Shown: in pieces, positions 1-8,487 of the stretch | Layout of the letters: each line of letters opens with the position of its first letter | How positions within the stretch are numbered: position 1 is the first letter of the stretch | Assembly (NCBI GenBank): GCA_029939715.1 | Contig: JAOZSJ010000045.1 | Location: 1-26,408, forward strand | Direction: 5' to 3' | DNA from: 4572-123 sp002084545 | Lineage (GTDB): Bacteria; Desulfobacterota; Desulfobacteria; Desulfobacterales; 4572-123 | Length of the DNA: 26,408 nucleotides | The notes under the pieces: generated by a model | What the model saw: only the letters and a program-made list of their open reading frames with translations | Told to the model about the DNA's origin: nothing | The model's database searches: none | Position numbers and translations under genes: made by a program

Positions 1-110
1 TTTTTGCAGGGGAAGCCACCCATCCCACGCAATGGGCAACCTGCGGCGGAGGGCTATTGAGCGGTATTGACGCAGCTAAAAATGTAGCCAAATCGTTTGG
101 TAAAAAATAA
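1..110 (+). CDS. Flavin-dependent amine oxidase-like protein, C-terminal fragment (partial)
   Basis: Only the last 35 or so codons are in the window, in the frame that begins at base 3 and ends with TAA at 108-110. The peptide begins FAGEATHPTQWATCGGGLLSG and ends in a lysine-rich tail. The FAGE motif followed by a glycine-rich stretch and LSG(I/L)xAA is the FAD-binding C-terminal signature of the flavin amine oxidase / phytoene-desaturase-like superfamily. In that fold it contacts the flavin and the helix behind it. The substrate cannot be told from the fragment. The cytochrome operon starts 37 bases later with no terminator visible between, so co-transcription is possible. The family call is fairly safe; a monoamine or polyamine oxidase role is not established. 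Confidence 0.7.
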   Translation, partial: FAGEATHPTQWATCGGGLLSGIDAAKNVAKSFGKK

Positions 111-147
111 TAGATATAGAAATTATAGTGGTCTTCAGGAGAATATT

Positions 148-735
148 ATGAATTATTTTAAATCAGTGTTATTCGCCTCATTGTTTTTAATCGGATTTTC
201 CTTTATTGTTACATCAAATGGCATTTGTGAAATAAAAAATGGCGAAACTATATATAAGCAAAGCTGTATGGACTGCCATGGCAAAGATGGCAAGGGCGTG
301 CTTGCCCCGCCATATCTTGAAAGTGATCGGTTTAAATCTCAGGACGGCGTTGTTGCATTAATTGACTATATCATGCCTGCAACAAGCCCTGATTTCTGCA
401 CAGGGACCAATGCAGAAGATGTGGCGGAATATTGTACGGAAGAATTCAAGTTCAAGATCCCGAAAGATACAACTGCGGCTGTTGATGCCACGGATGCAGA
501 AGGCAGAAAACTTTTATTTAACCAAACCTGCTCCGTCTGTCATGGCGTTGACGGCAAGGGTGATCTTGCCCGCCCAATCGTTGACAGCACACTTTTTAAA
601 GCAGACAAGGATGTTGTGAAATTTATTGACGGCCTTATGCCGTTTCATAACCCACGTAAATGTAAAGATGAATGTTCGGAAAATGCGGCACAATACATCA
701 TCGAGAACTTTGAGCTAAAACTGTCTAATAAGTAA
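148..735 (+). CDS. Periplasmic dihaem cytochrome c
   Basis: A 195-residue protein with an N-terminal signal peptide (hydrophobic residues about 7-24) and two c-type haem motifs, CMDCH at 40-44 and CSVCH at 128-132. Each lies in a similar half of about 85 residues (CHGxDGKG after the haem site, then IMP or LMP further on). The methionines in those IMP/LMP stretches are likely sixth haem ligands, as in class I cytochromes. The protein looks like a tandem duplication of one monohaem domain. ATG at 148 is chosen because AGGAGA lies just upstream and the signal peptide starts there; an in-frame extension to 97 would have no ribosome site. It heads a run of Rieske, cytochrome b and pentahaem cytochrome genes, so it is probably an electron carrier or subunit of that complex. 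Confidence 0.88.
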   Translation: MNYFKSVLFASLFLIGFSFIVTSNGICEIKNGETIYKQSCMDCHGKDGKGVLAPPYLESDRFKSQDGVVALIDYIMPATSPDFCTGTNAEDVAEYCTEEFKFKIPKDTTAAVDATDAEGRKLLFNQTCSVCHGVDGKGDLARPIVDSTLFKADKDVVKFIDGLMPFHNPRKCKDECSENAAQYIIENFELKLSNK

Positions 736-782
736 ACACAGATCAGTAAAGTCAATTGTTTTTATTTTTTGATAAGGAGATT

Positions 783-1262
783 GTGTTGGAGCAAAAAGCC
801 ACAGAAACAGATCAAGATAGTATTACACGGCGCTTTTTTATGGGCTGGGGACTTCCTGTTTTTATTGGGATTGCTTCCCTTGCAGCCTTCCTGTTGACTG
901 TATTAAGAATGCCGTTCCCTGTTCTTCTGCCCGGTAAATCCGGCCGTTTTAAAATCGGCACCAAGGCCGATTTGCCGCCTGGGACAATTAAATACTTTAA
1001 AGATGATCAGGTCTATGTATTCTCTGATCAGGATGGTATTTTTGCGATTTCTGCTGTTTGCACCCACTTGGGGTGTATCGTCAGTAAAGATGAAAATGGA
1101 TTTGTATGCCCCTGTCACGGATCACGATATAATCTGGAAGGTAAACTTGAGAAGGGGCCGGCGCCCAAAGATTTACCCTGGTATAGCGTGTCAAGACTGC
1201 CGAATAATCAACTGGTTGTTGACAAAAAAAAATCTGTTAAACCGGGTATCAGATTTACCTGA
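783..1262 (+). CDS. Rieske [2Fe-2S] protein of a cytochrome bc-type complex
   Basis: About 160 residues. A twin-arginine-like stretch (TRRFFMGWG) runs into one hydrophobic helix, the usual uncleaved membrane anchor of quinol-oxidising Rieske proteins. The C-terminal domain has both cluster-binding boxes, CTHLGC and CPCHGS. These supply the two Cys and two His ligands and the disulfide pair. The protein would take an electron from quinol at the Qo site of the cytochrome b encoded next and pass it to a c-type haem. AAGGAGA at 774-780 favours a GTG start at 783 or a TTG at 786; a TTG at 756 is also open but has no ribosome site. The assignment to the bc/b6f Rieske class is strong, and the symbol (petA/qcrA type) is left open. 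Confidence 0.93.
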   Translation: MLEQKATETDQDSITRRFFMGWGLPVFIGIASLAAFLLTVLRMPFPVLLPGKSGRFKIGTKADLPPGTIKYFKDDQVYVFSDQDGIFAISAVCTHLGCIVSKDENGFVCPCHGSRYNLEGKLEKGPAPKDLPWYSVSRLPNNQLVVDKKKSVKPGIRFT

Positions 1263-1288
1263 TAAAACTTGAGAGAACTTTCCATAAA

Positions 1289-2842
1289 ATGCAAAAAGAG
1301 GATTTAAAAGAAACGCCGAAAGATGCTATTAAGCGGGCCATTGCTAATTTACTACGATTGCCGCGGCATTTGAAATCCTCTGTTATGCGTCAAGGTGCCA
1401 AAGATGTGGACAAATTAAAATCACAACTCGTCTTAAGCAATATCTTTTTGCACATTCATTCCATCAAAACGCACCGATTTTCCCTGCGCTGGAATTATAC
1501 ATTCGGTCTGGGAGTAATGTGTATCGGACTGTTTACTATTTTGGCCCTGTCCGGTTTTCTTTTGATGATTTATTATAGACCGGATACAGCTCAAGCCTAT
1601 TATTCCATCAAGGATTTAATTTACGTTATTCCGTCAGGGCGCCTTGTGAGAAATATCCATCGATGGGCGGCTCACCTGATGGTAATTGCTTGTTTTCTTC
1701 ATATGGCTCGGATTTTTTATACCAGTTCCTACAAACGAGGGCGTGAGTTTAACTGGAACATAGGACTTGTTTTGTTTATACTGACACTGGGCCTTGGCTT
1801 TACAGGATATCTGCTGCCCTGGGACCAATTAGCCTATTGGGCCACGACTATCGGGGTCAACGTCGCCGCTTCACTTACGGAATTGACGGATGCACTGAAT
1901 ATTAACGGCTTGTTTGATATTGTCACAAAGCTGAAGCATCTTCTGCTGGGTGCGGATCAGATTGGAAATGACACACTTGTCCGATTTTACTTCCTGCACT
2001 GTATTTTACTTCCTTCATTAATGACACTGTTTATTGCTATTCACATCTGGCGTATCAGAAAAAATGGCGGGCTTTCCCGCCCGGATAGTATCGACCGGAA
2101 ATTGCTGAAAGGAACACCTGAAAATAACAAGGTAAATAATTCAACTAAACCAGGTTTGTTTCAACATACAGATGATTCTTCATATGCTAAAGGGAAAGAC
2201 GCTGAAAACCTGGTGCATAGCATTCCTCATGCTTTCCTCAAAGAATTTATCGCAGTCATCTTTATTCTGGCTATTACCGTAGCCCTTTCCTGTCTTTTTG
2301 ATGCACCCTTGAAAGAACCGGCCAATCCTGTTTTTCCAGAAAATCCAGCTAAGGCACCCTGGTACTTTGTGGGAATTCAGGAGCTTGTCAGCTATTCTGC
2401 TTTTATGGGTGGTATCGGTATCCCGATAATCGGGCTGTTTGGTCTGGCCCTTATTCCCTATATCGACAGAGATAAAGGCGCTATCGGCATATGGTTTGAG
2501 GATAAAACCGGCATTCGGGTTACAAAAATCTCTGCATGCTACGCTTTTGCTTGTTGTGCCGCAATGCTTGCATTTACGATTGTATTCGGCTGGCTCAGAG
2601 CATGGTTTCCGGATATTCCTCAATTACTCATTATCCTGATCAATCCGGGTACCATCCTGGTAGTGATGTTTGCCGCATGGTCATTATTTGTATTACAAAA
2701 ATACGATTCGATCAGAATGGGCGCGATGGCTCTTTTTACATGTTTTTTTATAGCGGTGATTATTTTAACATATTTTGCTTTGGTTCATCGCGGCCCGAAC
2801 TGGGATTTTTACTGGTGGCCCTCATTATGGCCAAAACATTAA
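1289..2842 (+). CDS. Cytochrome b, fused b6 plus subunit IV type
   Basis: A 517-residue polytopic membrane protein. Haem-ligand histidine pairs are visible: H and H 14 apart in the IHRWAAHLMVIACFLH stretch, and H and H 15 apart in FLHCILLPSLMTLFIAIH. The second spacing matches b6-type cytochromes. YYRP follows the first helix as in b6. A polar linker of about 50 residues precedes the subunit IV-like part, which has APWYFVGIQEL where bc1/b6f proteins have PEWY, so the Qo glutamate is replaced. By my alignment to YYRP, the cysteine that holds haem ci in b6f is a glycine here. An N-terminal basic extension of about 60 residues precedes the first helix. The ribosome site for ATG 1289 is weak, so translation may depend on the Rieske gene 26 bases upstream. 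It is the quinol-oxidising core of the complex. Confidence 0.93.
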   Translation: MQKEDLKETPKDAIKRAIANLLRLPRHLKSSVMRQGAKDVDKLKSQLVLSNIFLHIHSIKTHRFSLRWNYTFGLGVMCIGLFTILALSGFLLMIYYRPDTAQAYYSIKDLIYVIPSGRLVRNIHRWAAHLMVIACFLHMARIFYTSSYKRGREFNWNIGLVLFILTLGLGFTGYLLPWDQLAYWATTIGVNVAASLTELTDALNINGLFDIVTKLKHLLLGADQIGNDTLVRFYFLHCILLPSLMTLFIAIHIWRIRKNGGLSRPDSIDRKLLKGTPENNKVNNSTKPGLFQHTDDSSYAKGKDAENLVHSIPHAFLKEFIAVIFILAITVALSCLFDAPLKEPANPVFPENPAKAPWYFVGIQELVSYSAFMGGIGIPIIGLFGLALIPYIDRDKGAIGIWFEDKTGIRVTKISACYAFACCAAMLAFTIVFGWLRAWFPDIPQLLIILINPGTILVVMFAAWSLFVLQKYDSIRMGAMALFTCFFIAVIILTYFALVHRGPNWDFYWWPSLWPKH

Positions 2843-2855
2843 CAGATAAGATTTT

Positions 2856-4103
2856 ATGAAAATATTATTATACATATCATCCATTGTAATTTTATTATTT
2901 AGCGGATTTTATCTGTATCAGGAGAATATTGCACCTGGATGGCGCTCGCATCAGCGTGCCTATCTTGATAAGCTTGAAAATAAACATTATCTTGAAAAAT
3001 CGCAGGTATCTTATTCTTTTCCCATTAAACTCCGGCAAATCTATCTTCAGGAAATGAACCGGGTTGATCGATGTGTTTCATGCCATGTTGCGATGGAAGA
3101 TCCCCGTTTTGAGAAAGAGACCAACCCATTAAAGGTTCATCCGGGAAAATACCTGAAAAAGCACGATCCTGAAAAGTACGGCTGTACAATTTGTCATGAC
3201 GGACAGGGCCGAGCAGTTAACTGGAAAGATGCCGCTGCAGACGAACCTGATGTTTATTGGACTAAACCGATACTCAGAAAACCATTTCTTGAGGCTAATT
3301 GCTACCGCTGCCATGTGGATTTATTAAAGGAGACGCCTGATTATAATCTGGGCAAGCAATATTTTGAAACCAGTGGATGCCTTGGATGCCATAAACGGGA
3401 CGGCAAGGGTGGATTCATGGGGCCGGAACTTGTGGGTATCGGAGATGTCAGTGCTCATATCAAGTATCCTGAAAAATCATTTGATCCGGCAATATTGTCT
3501 CAATTAAATGGTAATCCAAATCTGGCTTATATCTATGAAGCCGTCCGATTTCCCGGAGCACAGCCGGAAGACACGGTGATGTTTGATTTTAAATTGTCCC
3601 ACGAGGATACCAGGGCCCTGACGGTGTATTTAAAAAGCCTTTCCATGCATCAAACAGGGACATATCGTCTTCCTCTAAAACCTGTATGTCCATTGCAGAT
3701 AATTGAAAAGGGAAAAAAAACGTTTCAGCTGTACTGCACGGCCTGCCATGGTAATAATGGAAGAGGCGGCGTGAGAAATCCAAATTACATAAATGATTAT
3801 ATCCCCAGGTTAAACACCCTGTCTGAACAGATGTTTCTTCGTAAAAAGAAGAAGCAGGAGTCGGTCATTTCAATCCTGGACGAATTTGACGATTTGCTGG
3901 AGGCAGGTCCGCAATCCGACATCTCCGGATTTTTTAAAGTTGTCGCAAAATACATGGCCGTAAAAAATATTATTGAAAATGGCCGGGTTGCGGAAAAAAA
4001 GGATGAGCATGGTCCCATGCCTTTAAATATGCCGGCATGGGGGAGAAGTTTATCTAAGCAAGATGTCGCTTCCGTGATTGCTTACCTTATTTCGGTATAT
4101 TGA
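2856..4103 (+). CDS. Membrane-anchored pentahaem cytochrome c
   Basis: 415 residues with an uncleaved-looking N-terminal helix (residues 3-21) and five CxxCH motifs: CVSCH 73-77, CTICH 110-114, CYRCH 149-153, CLGCH 175-179 and CTACH 294-298. The first three lie in a multihaem-like region with little other homology. The fourth (GCLGCHKRDGKGG, followed by GPELVGIG) and fifth (CTACHGNNGRGG, followed by MPLNMPAWG) look like two class I cytochrome c domains. The start lies 13 bases after the cytochrome b stop. It most likely replaces cytochrome c1/f as the electron acceptor of the Rieske protein and passes electrons to periplasmic cytochromes such as the dihaem protein at 148-735. The family is clear from the haem motifs; the partner is inferred from position. 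Confidence 0.9.
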   Translation: MKILLYISSIVILLFSGFYLYQENIAPGWRSHQRAYLDKLENKHYLEKSQVSYSFPIKLRQIYLQEMNRVDRCVSCHVAMEDPRFEKETNPLKVHPGKYLKKHDPEKYGCTICHDGQGRAVNWKDAAADEPDVYWTKPILRKPFLEANCYRCHVDLLKETPDYNLGKQYFETSGCLGCHKRDGKGGFMGPELVGIGDVSAHIKYPEKSFDPAILSQLNGNPNLAYIYEAVRFPGAQPEDTVMFDFKLSHEDTRALTVYLKSLSMHQTGTYRLPLKPVCPLQIIEKGKKTFQLYCTACHGNNGRGGVRNPNYINDYIPRLNTLSEQMFLRKKKKQESVISILDEFDDLLEAGPQSDISGFFKVVAKYMAVKNIIENGRVAEKKDEHGPMPLNMPAWGRSLSKQDVASVIAYLISVY

Positions 4104-4136
4104 TAATTAAAAAATAAAACAAATAGGAGTGGATTC

Positions 4137-4646
4137 ATGAAAGAACGACTGGACAGAACCGATCTGAATATCATTGGTTTGCTTCAAAAAGACGGGCGTA
4201 TGCCCAGTTCTGAAATTGCTAAAAAAACAGGCATTTCCGAAGCAACGGTGCGGTATCGTCTGAAAAAACTGATTGACGGTGAATTCATACAGATCGTGGC
4301 TGCAGGCAATCCCATCAAATTGGGCTTTGGCATTGCGGCCAATATTGGTCTTTATACCGATAACCTGCAGATTGAAGACATCATCGAAGAATTGAAAAAA
4401 TTGGAACGATTGTCATATATCGCCCAGATGACCAGTGACCCAACCATCGAGCTGGAAACATTCGTTGAGTCCATCGATGATCTTCATCAACTGCTTTCCC
4501 AAATTGAATCCATTAAAGGAATTAAAAGTATTGAAACCACCTTTATCCGGCGAATCATCAGGGAGCGTTACGATTGGGGTACCCCCGGACGGATTGTTGA
4601 ACAGAACGAAATACCGGGAAAAAATAATTCCAGCAAAGGAGAGTGA
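4137..4646 (+). CDS. Lrp/AsnC-family transcriptional regulator
   Basis: 169 residues. The N-terminal 60 form the family's winged helix-turn-helix (LDRTDLNIIGLLQKDGRMP, then EIAKKTGISEATVRYRLKKL). The rest resembles the RAM ligand-binding and oligomerisation domain, ending in a polar tail. TAGGAG sits 7-12 bases before ATG 4137. Such proteins usually sense amino acids or related small molecules and control neighbouring genes. The methyltransferase gene starts 5 bases after its stop, so it probably governs that operon and may sense the methylated amine or its product. That role is inference. Confidence 0.9.
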   Translation: MKERLDRTDLNIIGLLQKDGRMPSSEIAKKTGISEATVRYRLKKLIDGEFIQIVAAGNPIKLGFGIAANIGLYTDNLQIEDIIEELKKLERLSYIAQMTSDPTIELETFVESIDDLHQLLSQIESIKGIKSIETTFIRRIIRERYDWGTPGRIVEQNEIPGKNNSSKGE

Positions 4647-4651
4647 GACAG

Positions 4652-6082
4652 ATGGCACATGCAAGAATGACGTTCTTAAATCAAGACGAGATGGACCTGA
4701 TCCACGCTCGGAGTATCCAGGTGTTGGAAGATATCGGCATCAAAGTTCACAGTGAATCCGTATTGAAGCTGTTGAGAGAAAAAGGGGCCGATGTCGATTT
4801 TGATGCCATGATCGCAAAAATACCCGAAAAAATGGTTGAAAAAGCACTTGCACTGGCGCCGAGGTCTTTCAAGCTGTGTGCCCGGGATTCGAAACACGAT
4901 TTAATACTGCCCGCGCACTCCTGTCCATACGCAACAACAAGCGGGCTTGCCGTGTTTATTACCGATTATGAAACCGGCGAATACCGCAAGTCCATCCGCA
5001 GGGATATTGCTGAATTTTCGAGACTTTGCGATGCTTTGTCTCCCGATTTTCTTTGGACTGCAATGACCGCATCCGATGTCCCCGCATTAGCTCACGGCCC
5101 CCATGAGATATGGGAAACCTTGAAAAATACGGTAAAGCATGTACAGGGCGTAACGGTACAGAGCGCAGCGGATGCGAAAGTTCAGATCGAACTGGCCGCA
5201 CTCATCGCCGGTGGAAAAAAGGCGTTGAAAAAACGCCCCCTGATTTCGGTGATCAGTTGCCCCATTGCACCCCTTGTTTTTGAAAAAGGATCCATCGAGG
5301 CTCAGATTGAGTTCGCCAAGGCGGGCATCCCCATATGCTCCATGTCCATGTCCATGGGCGGGCTATCCGCACCGGTTACGGTAGCCGGAATGATAATGAC
5401 TGCCAACGCCGAAAACATGGCCAGTCTGGTGATTACCCAGGCAGCGGCACCCGGAGCCCCCCATATTTATACATCCGAATCCGCTCCCATGGACATGCTT
5501 TCCGGCAGTATCAATTATGGTGCTCCGGAAAAAGCGCTTGTCAGTTTCGGACTGGGCCAGATGGCCAGAAGCTATGGTTTGCCCTGTCTGGTTTCAGATA
5601 TGGGCTTTGGTGGTGATATCAAGGGCGGGCTTGAAAATGTTCAAATTTTAATCAATCAAATTGTTGGTATGACAGCCCATACGGATATCATCACTGGAAT
5701 GGGGTATACTGATGACGCCAAGGGGATTTCCTTTGAGCAGCTCGTCATCGATTCCTACATGTGGGATCTGTTTCGGAATTTCAAAAAAGAAATAGATGTT
5801 ACGGAAGAAAAGATCGGTTTTGATGCGCTCAAAAATATCGGCCCGGGAGGGGATTTCCTGACCAGCGATCATACACTTAAATATTTAAGAAGCGATTTAA
5901 CCATTTGGAATCAGGCAAAGACGAATCTGCTGAATATGGACAATGCCGGAATGGCAAAAGAGGCAAATCGTATCGCCAGGCAAATTATCAGGGAGCATCA
6001 GGTGCCGTCCCTGGATGGGACAGTAATCCAGCGGGGGGATGAGATTATCCGAGCCTATGAGAAAGCGGTGGCTATATCGTAG
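4652..6082 (+). CDS. MttB-family (trimethylamine/quaternary amine) methyltransferase, non-pyrrolysine
   Basis: 476 residues matching the MttB superfamily across its length: N-terminal helices (HARSIQVLEDIGIKVHS), a glycine-rich barrel (PICSMSMSMGGLSAPVTVAG) and a C-terminal helical part with GPGGDFLTSDHTLKYLR. True trimethylamine methyltransferases carry pyrrolysine at an in-frame amber codon; this reading frame is open without one. It therefore belongs to the non-Pyl branch, whose characterised members (MtgB, MtpB, MtcB types) demethylate glycine betaine, proline betaine or carnitine and pass the methyl to a corrinoid protein. ATG 4652 follows AAAGGAG at a normal distance; a GTG at 4643 would overlap that site. 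No corrinoid protein or activator lies in the window. The substrate is unknown. Confidence 0.9.
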   Translation: MAHARMTFLNQDEMDLIHARSIQVLEDIGIKVHSESVLKLLREKGADVDFDAMIAKIPEKMVEKALALAPRSFKLCARDSKHDLILPAHSCPYATTSGLAVFITDYETGEYRKSIRRDIAEFSRLCDALSPDFLWTAMTASDVPALAHGPHEIWETLKNTVKHVQGVTVQSAADAKVQIELAALIAGGKKALKKRPLISVISCPIAPLVFEKGSIEAQIEFAKAGIPICSMSMSMGGLSAPVTVAGMIMTANAENMASLVITQAAAPGAPHIYTSESAPMDMLSGSINYGAPEKALVSFGLGQMARSYGLPCLVSDMGFGGDIKGGLENVQILINQIVGMTAHTDIITGMGYTDDAKGISFEQLVIDSYMWDLFRNFKKEIDVTEEKIGFDALKNIGPGGDFLTSDHTLKYLRSDLTIWNQAKTNLLNMDNAGMAKEANRIARQIIREHQVPSLDGTVIQRGDEIIRAYEKAVAIS

Positions 6083-6170
6083 GTTCAAATATCGTTCTCA
6101 GAATGTTTTGCAGGTTCGGCAGCCATAAAACAGATGTTATCATCAGTGGATGTCGGGAAGGCCGGATTAA

Positions 6171-8303
6171 ATGAATAGTCAAACGGGAAAAACAAAATCG
6201 CATACCCTGCCGGTCAGCTGTAATAGAGATTGCTCCGCAGGATGCCCGTTACTGGCGCATGTAAAAAACGGGGAAATTATTAAAATTACCAACAACCCTG
6301 CCGGTACGCGATATATGAAGGGCTGCAGTAATGGGTTCCAGGCCATGCGGGCGGCCTATGCCCCGGACAGAATATTGAAACCCCTGATCAGGACAGGTTC
6401 AAGGGGTTCCGGCAATTTTAAGGAAGTGTCCTGGGATGAAGCCTTTGATCGTGTTGCAGCAGGATTAAGTACCGTAAAAGAAAAGTATGGGAGCAATTCC
6501 GTCATATTTCTCGGCGGCGGCGGAGCATGCAGAGGCGCTTTGCATAATACGTATCGTTTGACGGAACGATTTCTCAATATGTTTGGCAGTAACGTAAAAA
6601 AATATGGCAATTACAGCTGTTCGGCTTCCGATTTTGTTACACCCTTTGTCTTTGGCACGCATGAAGTAGGTTTTGATGCCGGTACTTTGCAACATTCCAA
6701 GATGATTATTTTATGGGGTGCCAATATTATGGACACCCGGTTTGGATGCGAATATCCAACCCGCATCAGGGAGGCTGCAAAAAACGGTGTGCCCGTTATT
6801 GTCATTGACCCCAGAAAATCCAATACAGCCAATCTGCTAAACGCCCAATGGATCAGGATACGTCCCGGTACGGATACGGCAATGATGGCAGCCGTTTTAT
6901 ATGAACTGATCAATCATAACCAGGTTGATTATCCATACATGGAAAAATACTGTATCGGGTTTGATCAGGTAAAAAAATATATTCTCGGTACGGATGATCA
7001 TCAGCCCAAAACGCCTGCCTGGGCGGAACCAATATGCGGTACCAGAGCCGGCACAATTAAAAAACTGGCGGATCTGTATGGCCGTACACAACCTGCGGCA
7101 CTCATTCCCGGTTTATCCATCCAAAGAAATATCGGTGGGGAAGAGGCCATGCGAATGGCTATGGTTCTGCAAGCCGCAACCGGCAATACAGGAAAAATGG
7201 GCGGCGCATCCGGCGGCTGCATCTGGGGTGGTTTGCCAGTGCCCGAATGCGGAAAAATAGATACAGCCGATATAGCGGCAAGTTCATCAATCCCGGAAAT
7301 CCCGGAATACAATTGGCCGGATGCCATTCTTGAAGGTAAAAATGGCGGGTTCCCCGTGGATATACAAGCCATCTATAATGTGGGCGGAAATTATCTTTCC
7401 CAGGGCAGTGATATCCATAAAAATATTCGTGCGTTTAACAAGGTGGATTTTTCGGTCTGTCACGAGCAATTTATGACACCGACAGCCGGATACTGTGATA
7501 TTATCCTCCCGGTATCTTGCTTTCTGGAAAGAGAAGATATCCTTTTTACGGGAATGAACTACCTGCTTTATTCAGGTAAGGCCATAGACCCCCCGGGCGA
7601 TGTGAAGGATGATTATGATATTTTTTGTGAGCTTTCAAATCGTCTGGGTTTTAAAAATACATATTCAGAAGGAAAAACAGCATCACAATGGATTAAGCAA
7701 TTTATGGATGGCTCAGAAATTACAGATCATGCGCTTTTTAAACGGACAGGCATTTACAGCGGAAAAGAGCAGATGAGAATCGGGCTTTCTGATTTTTTTT
7801 CCGACCCCGAAAAAAATCCGCTTAAAACTCCTTCCGGTAGAATTGAACTGGCTTCGGAAAATTATGCAAAAACCGGTTTTCCCGCCATACCGACATATCG
7901 GGGAATGGCAGATGAAGCACAGTATCCTTTAAGACTTGTTACCCCGCATTCCCTGAATCGAATTAACTCTTCCTGTACCAATATTCAATGGTTTAAAGCA
8001 CGTGAACAGCATATGCTATGGATGAATCCGGTTGATGCCCGGAAAAGAAATCTTCAGGATAAACAGGTGGTGATGGTTGCAAACGCCCGGGGGAAGATTC
8101 AAATCCCTGTTAAGGTGACCAATGACATCATGGAAGGGGTCGTTTGCCTGCTGGAGGGAATATGGCCGGACCTGGATGAAAACGGCATTGATCATGCCGG
8201 TGCGGCAAACATGCTGACTTCAACCGAACCTACGGAGCCATGCATGGGATCCAGGACACATTCCGTTCTGGTGGAGGTTTATTATGATCCCCATGCCTCC
8301 TGA
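6171..8303 (+). CDS. Molybdopterin oxidoreductase, DmsA-like catalytic subunit, cytoplasmic
   Basis: 710 residues of the DMSO-reductase superfamily. Cysteines C17, C21, C25 and C52 give a C-x3-C-x3-C-x26-C [4Fe-4S] site near the N-terminus, spaced as in DmsA/YnfE. YGNYSCS at 145-151 aligns with the segment holding the Mo-ligand serine of DmsA, so Ser149 is the likely ligand. WDEAFDRVA, the PRKSNTA stretch and the C-terminal molybdopterin dinucleotide-binding domain are present. No Tat signal precedes the cluster, which suggests a cytoplasmic enzyme. No iron-sulfur or membrane-anchor subunit follows, so the redox partner is elsewhere. It lies 88 bases after the MttB gene, in the same direction, and may share its pathway. 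The substrate cannot be assigned from sequence alone. Confidence 0.9.
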   Translation: MNSQTGKTKSHTLPVSCNRDCSAGCPLLAHVKNGEIIKITNNPAGTRYMKGCSNGFQAMRAAYAPDRILKPLIRTGSRGSGNFKEVSWDEAFDRVAAGLSTVKEKYGSNSVIFLGGGGACRGALHNTYRLTERFLNMFGSNVKKYGNYSCSASDFVTPFVFGTHEVGFDAGTLQHSKMIILWGANIMDTRFGCEYPTRIREAAKNGVPVIVIDPRKSNTANLLNAQWIRIRPGTDTAMMAAVLYELINHNQVDYPYMEKYCIGFDQVKKYILGTDDHQPKTPAWAEPICGTRAGTIKKLADLYGRTQPAALIPGLSIQRNIGGEEAMRMAMVLQAATGNTGKMGGASGGCIWGGLPVPECGKIDTADIAASSSIPEIPEYNWPDAILEGKNGGFPVDIQAIYNVGGNYLSQGSDIHKNIRAFNKVDFSVCHEQFMTPTAGYCDIILPVSCFLEREDILFTGMNYLLYSGKAIDPPGDVKDDYDIFCELSNRLGFKNTYSEGKTASQWIKQFMDGSEITDHALFKRTGIYSGKEQMRIGLSDFFSDPEKNPLKTPSGRIELASENYAKTGFPAIPTYRGMADEAQYPLRLVTPHSLNRINSSCTNIQWFKAREQHMLWMNPVDARKRNLQDKQVVMVANARGKIQIPVKVTNDIMEGVVCLLEGIWPDLDENGIDHAGAANMLTSTEPTEPCMGSRTHSVLVEVYYDPHAS

Positions 8304-8426
8304 TTTAATACGGCAGTAAACATCATTTTAAGCATTGATTTTTTGAACAAAACTTTTTCAGGAAGGATTTATAGCCACCTTCATCATTATTGAGGGGCCA
8401 AAGTCGGCTAAACGGCAAACAAAATA

Positions 8427-8457
8427 TCCGGGCGGCAGCGTCATTGTACCGCCCGGA
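8427..8457 (-). terminator. Rho-independent terminator after the HesB-like selenoprotein gene
   Basis: A perfect 9-bp GC-rich inverted repeat (TCCGGGCGG / CCGCCCGGA) with a 13-base loop. Read on the minus strand it is followed by a T-rich tract (ATATTTTGTTT). It lies about 30 bases beyond the stop of the minus-strand gene at 8488. On the plus strand no T-run follows, so it would be a weak terminator for the oxidoreductase gene. Confidence 0.7.
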
Positions 8458-8487
8458 CATAAAACCCGATAGGGATAATAGAAGTTA

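Noticed and set aside
4652..6082. Pyrrolysine-containing trimethylamine methyltransferase
   Set aside because: The frame is open from start to stop with no in-frame amber codon, so it belongs to the non-pyrrolysine branch.
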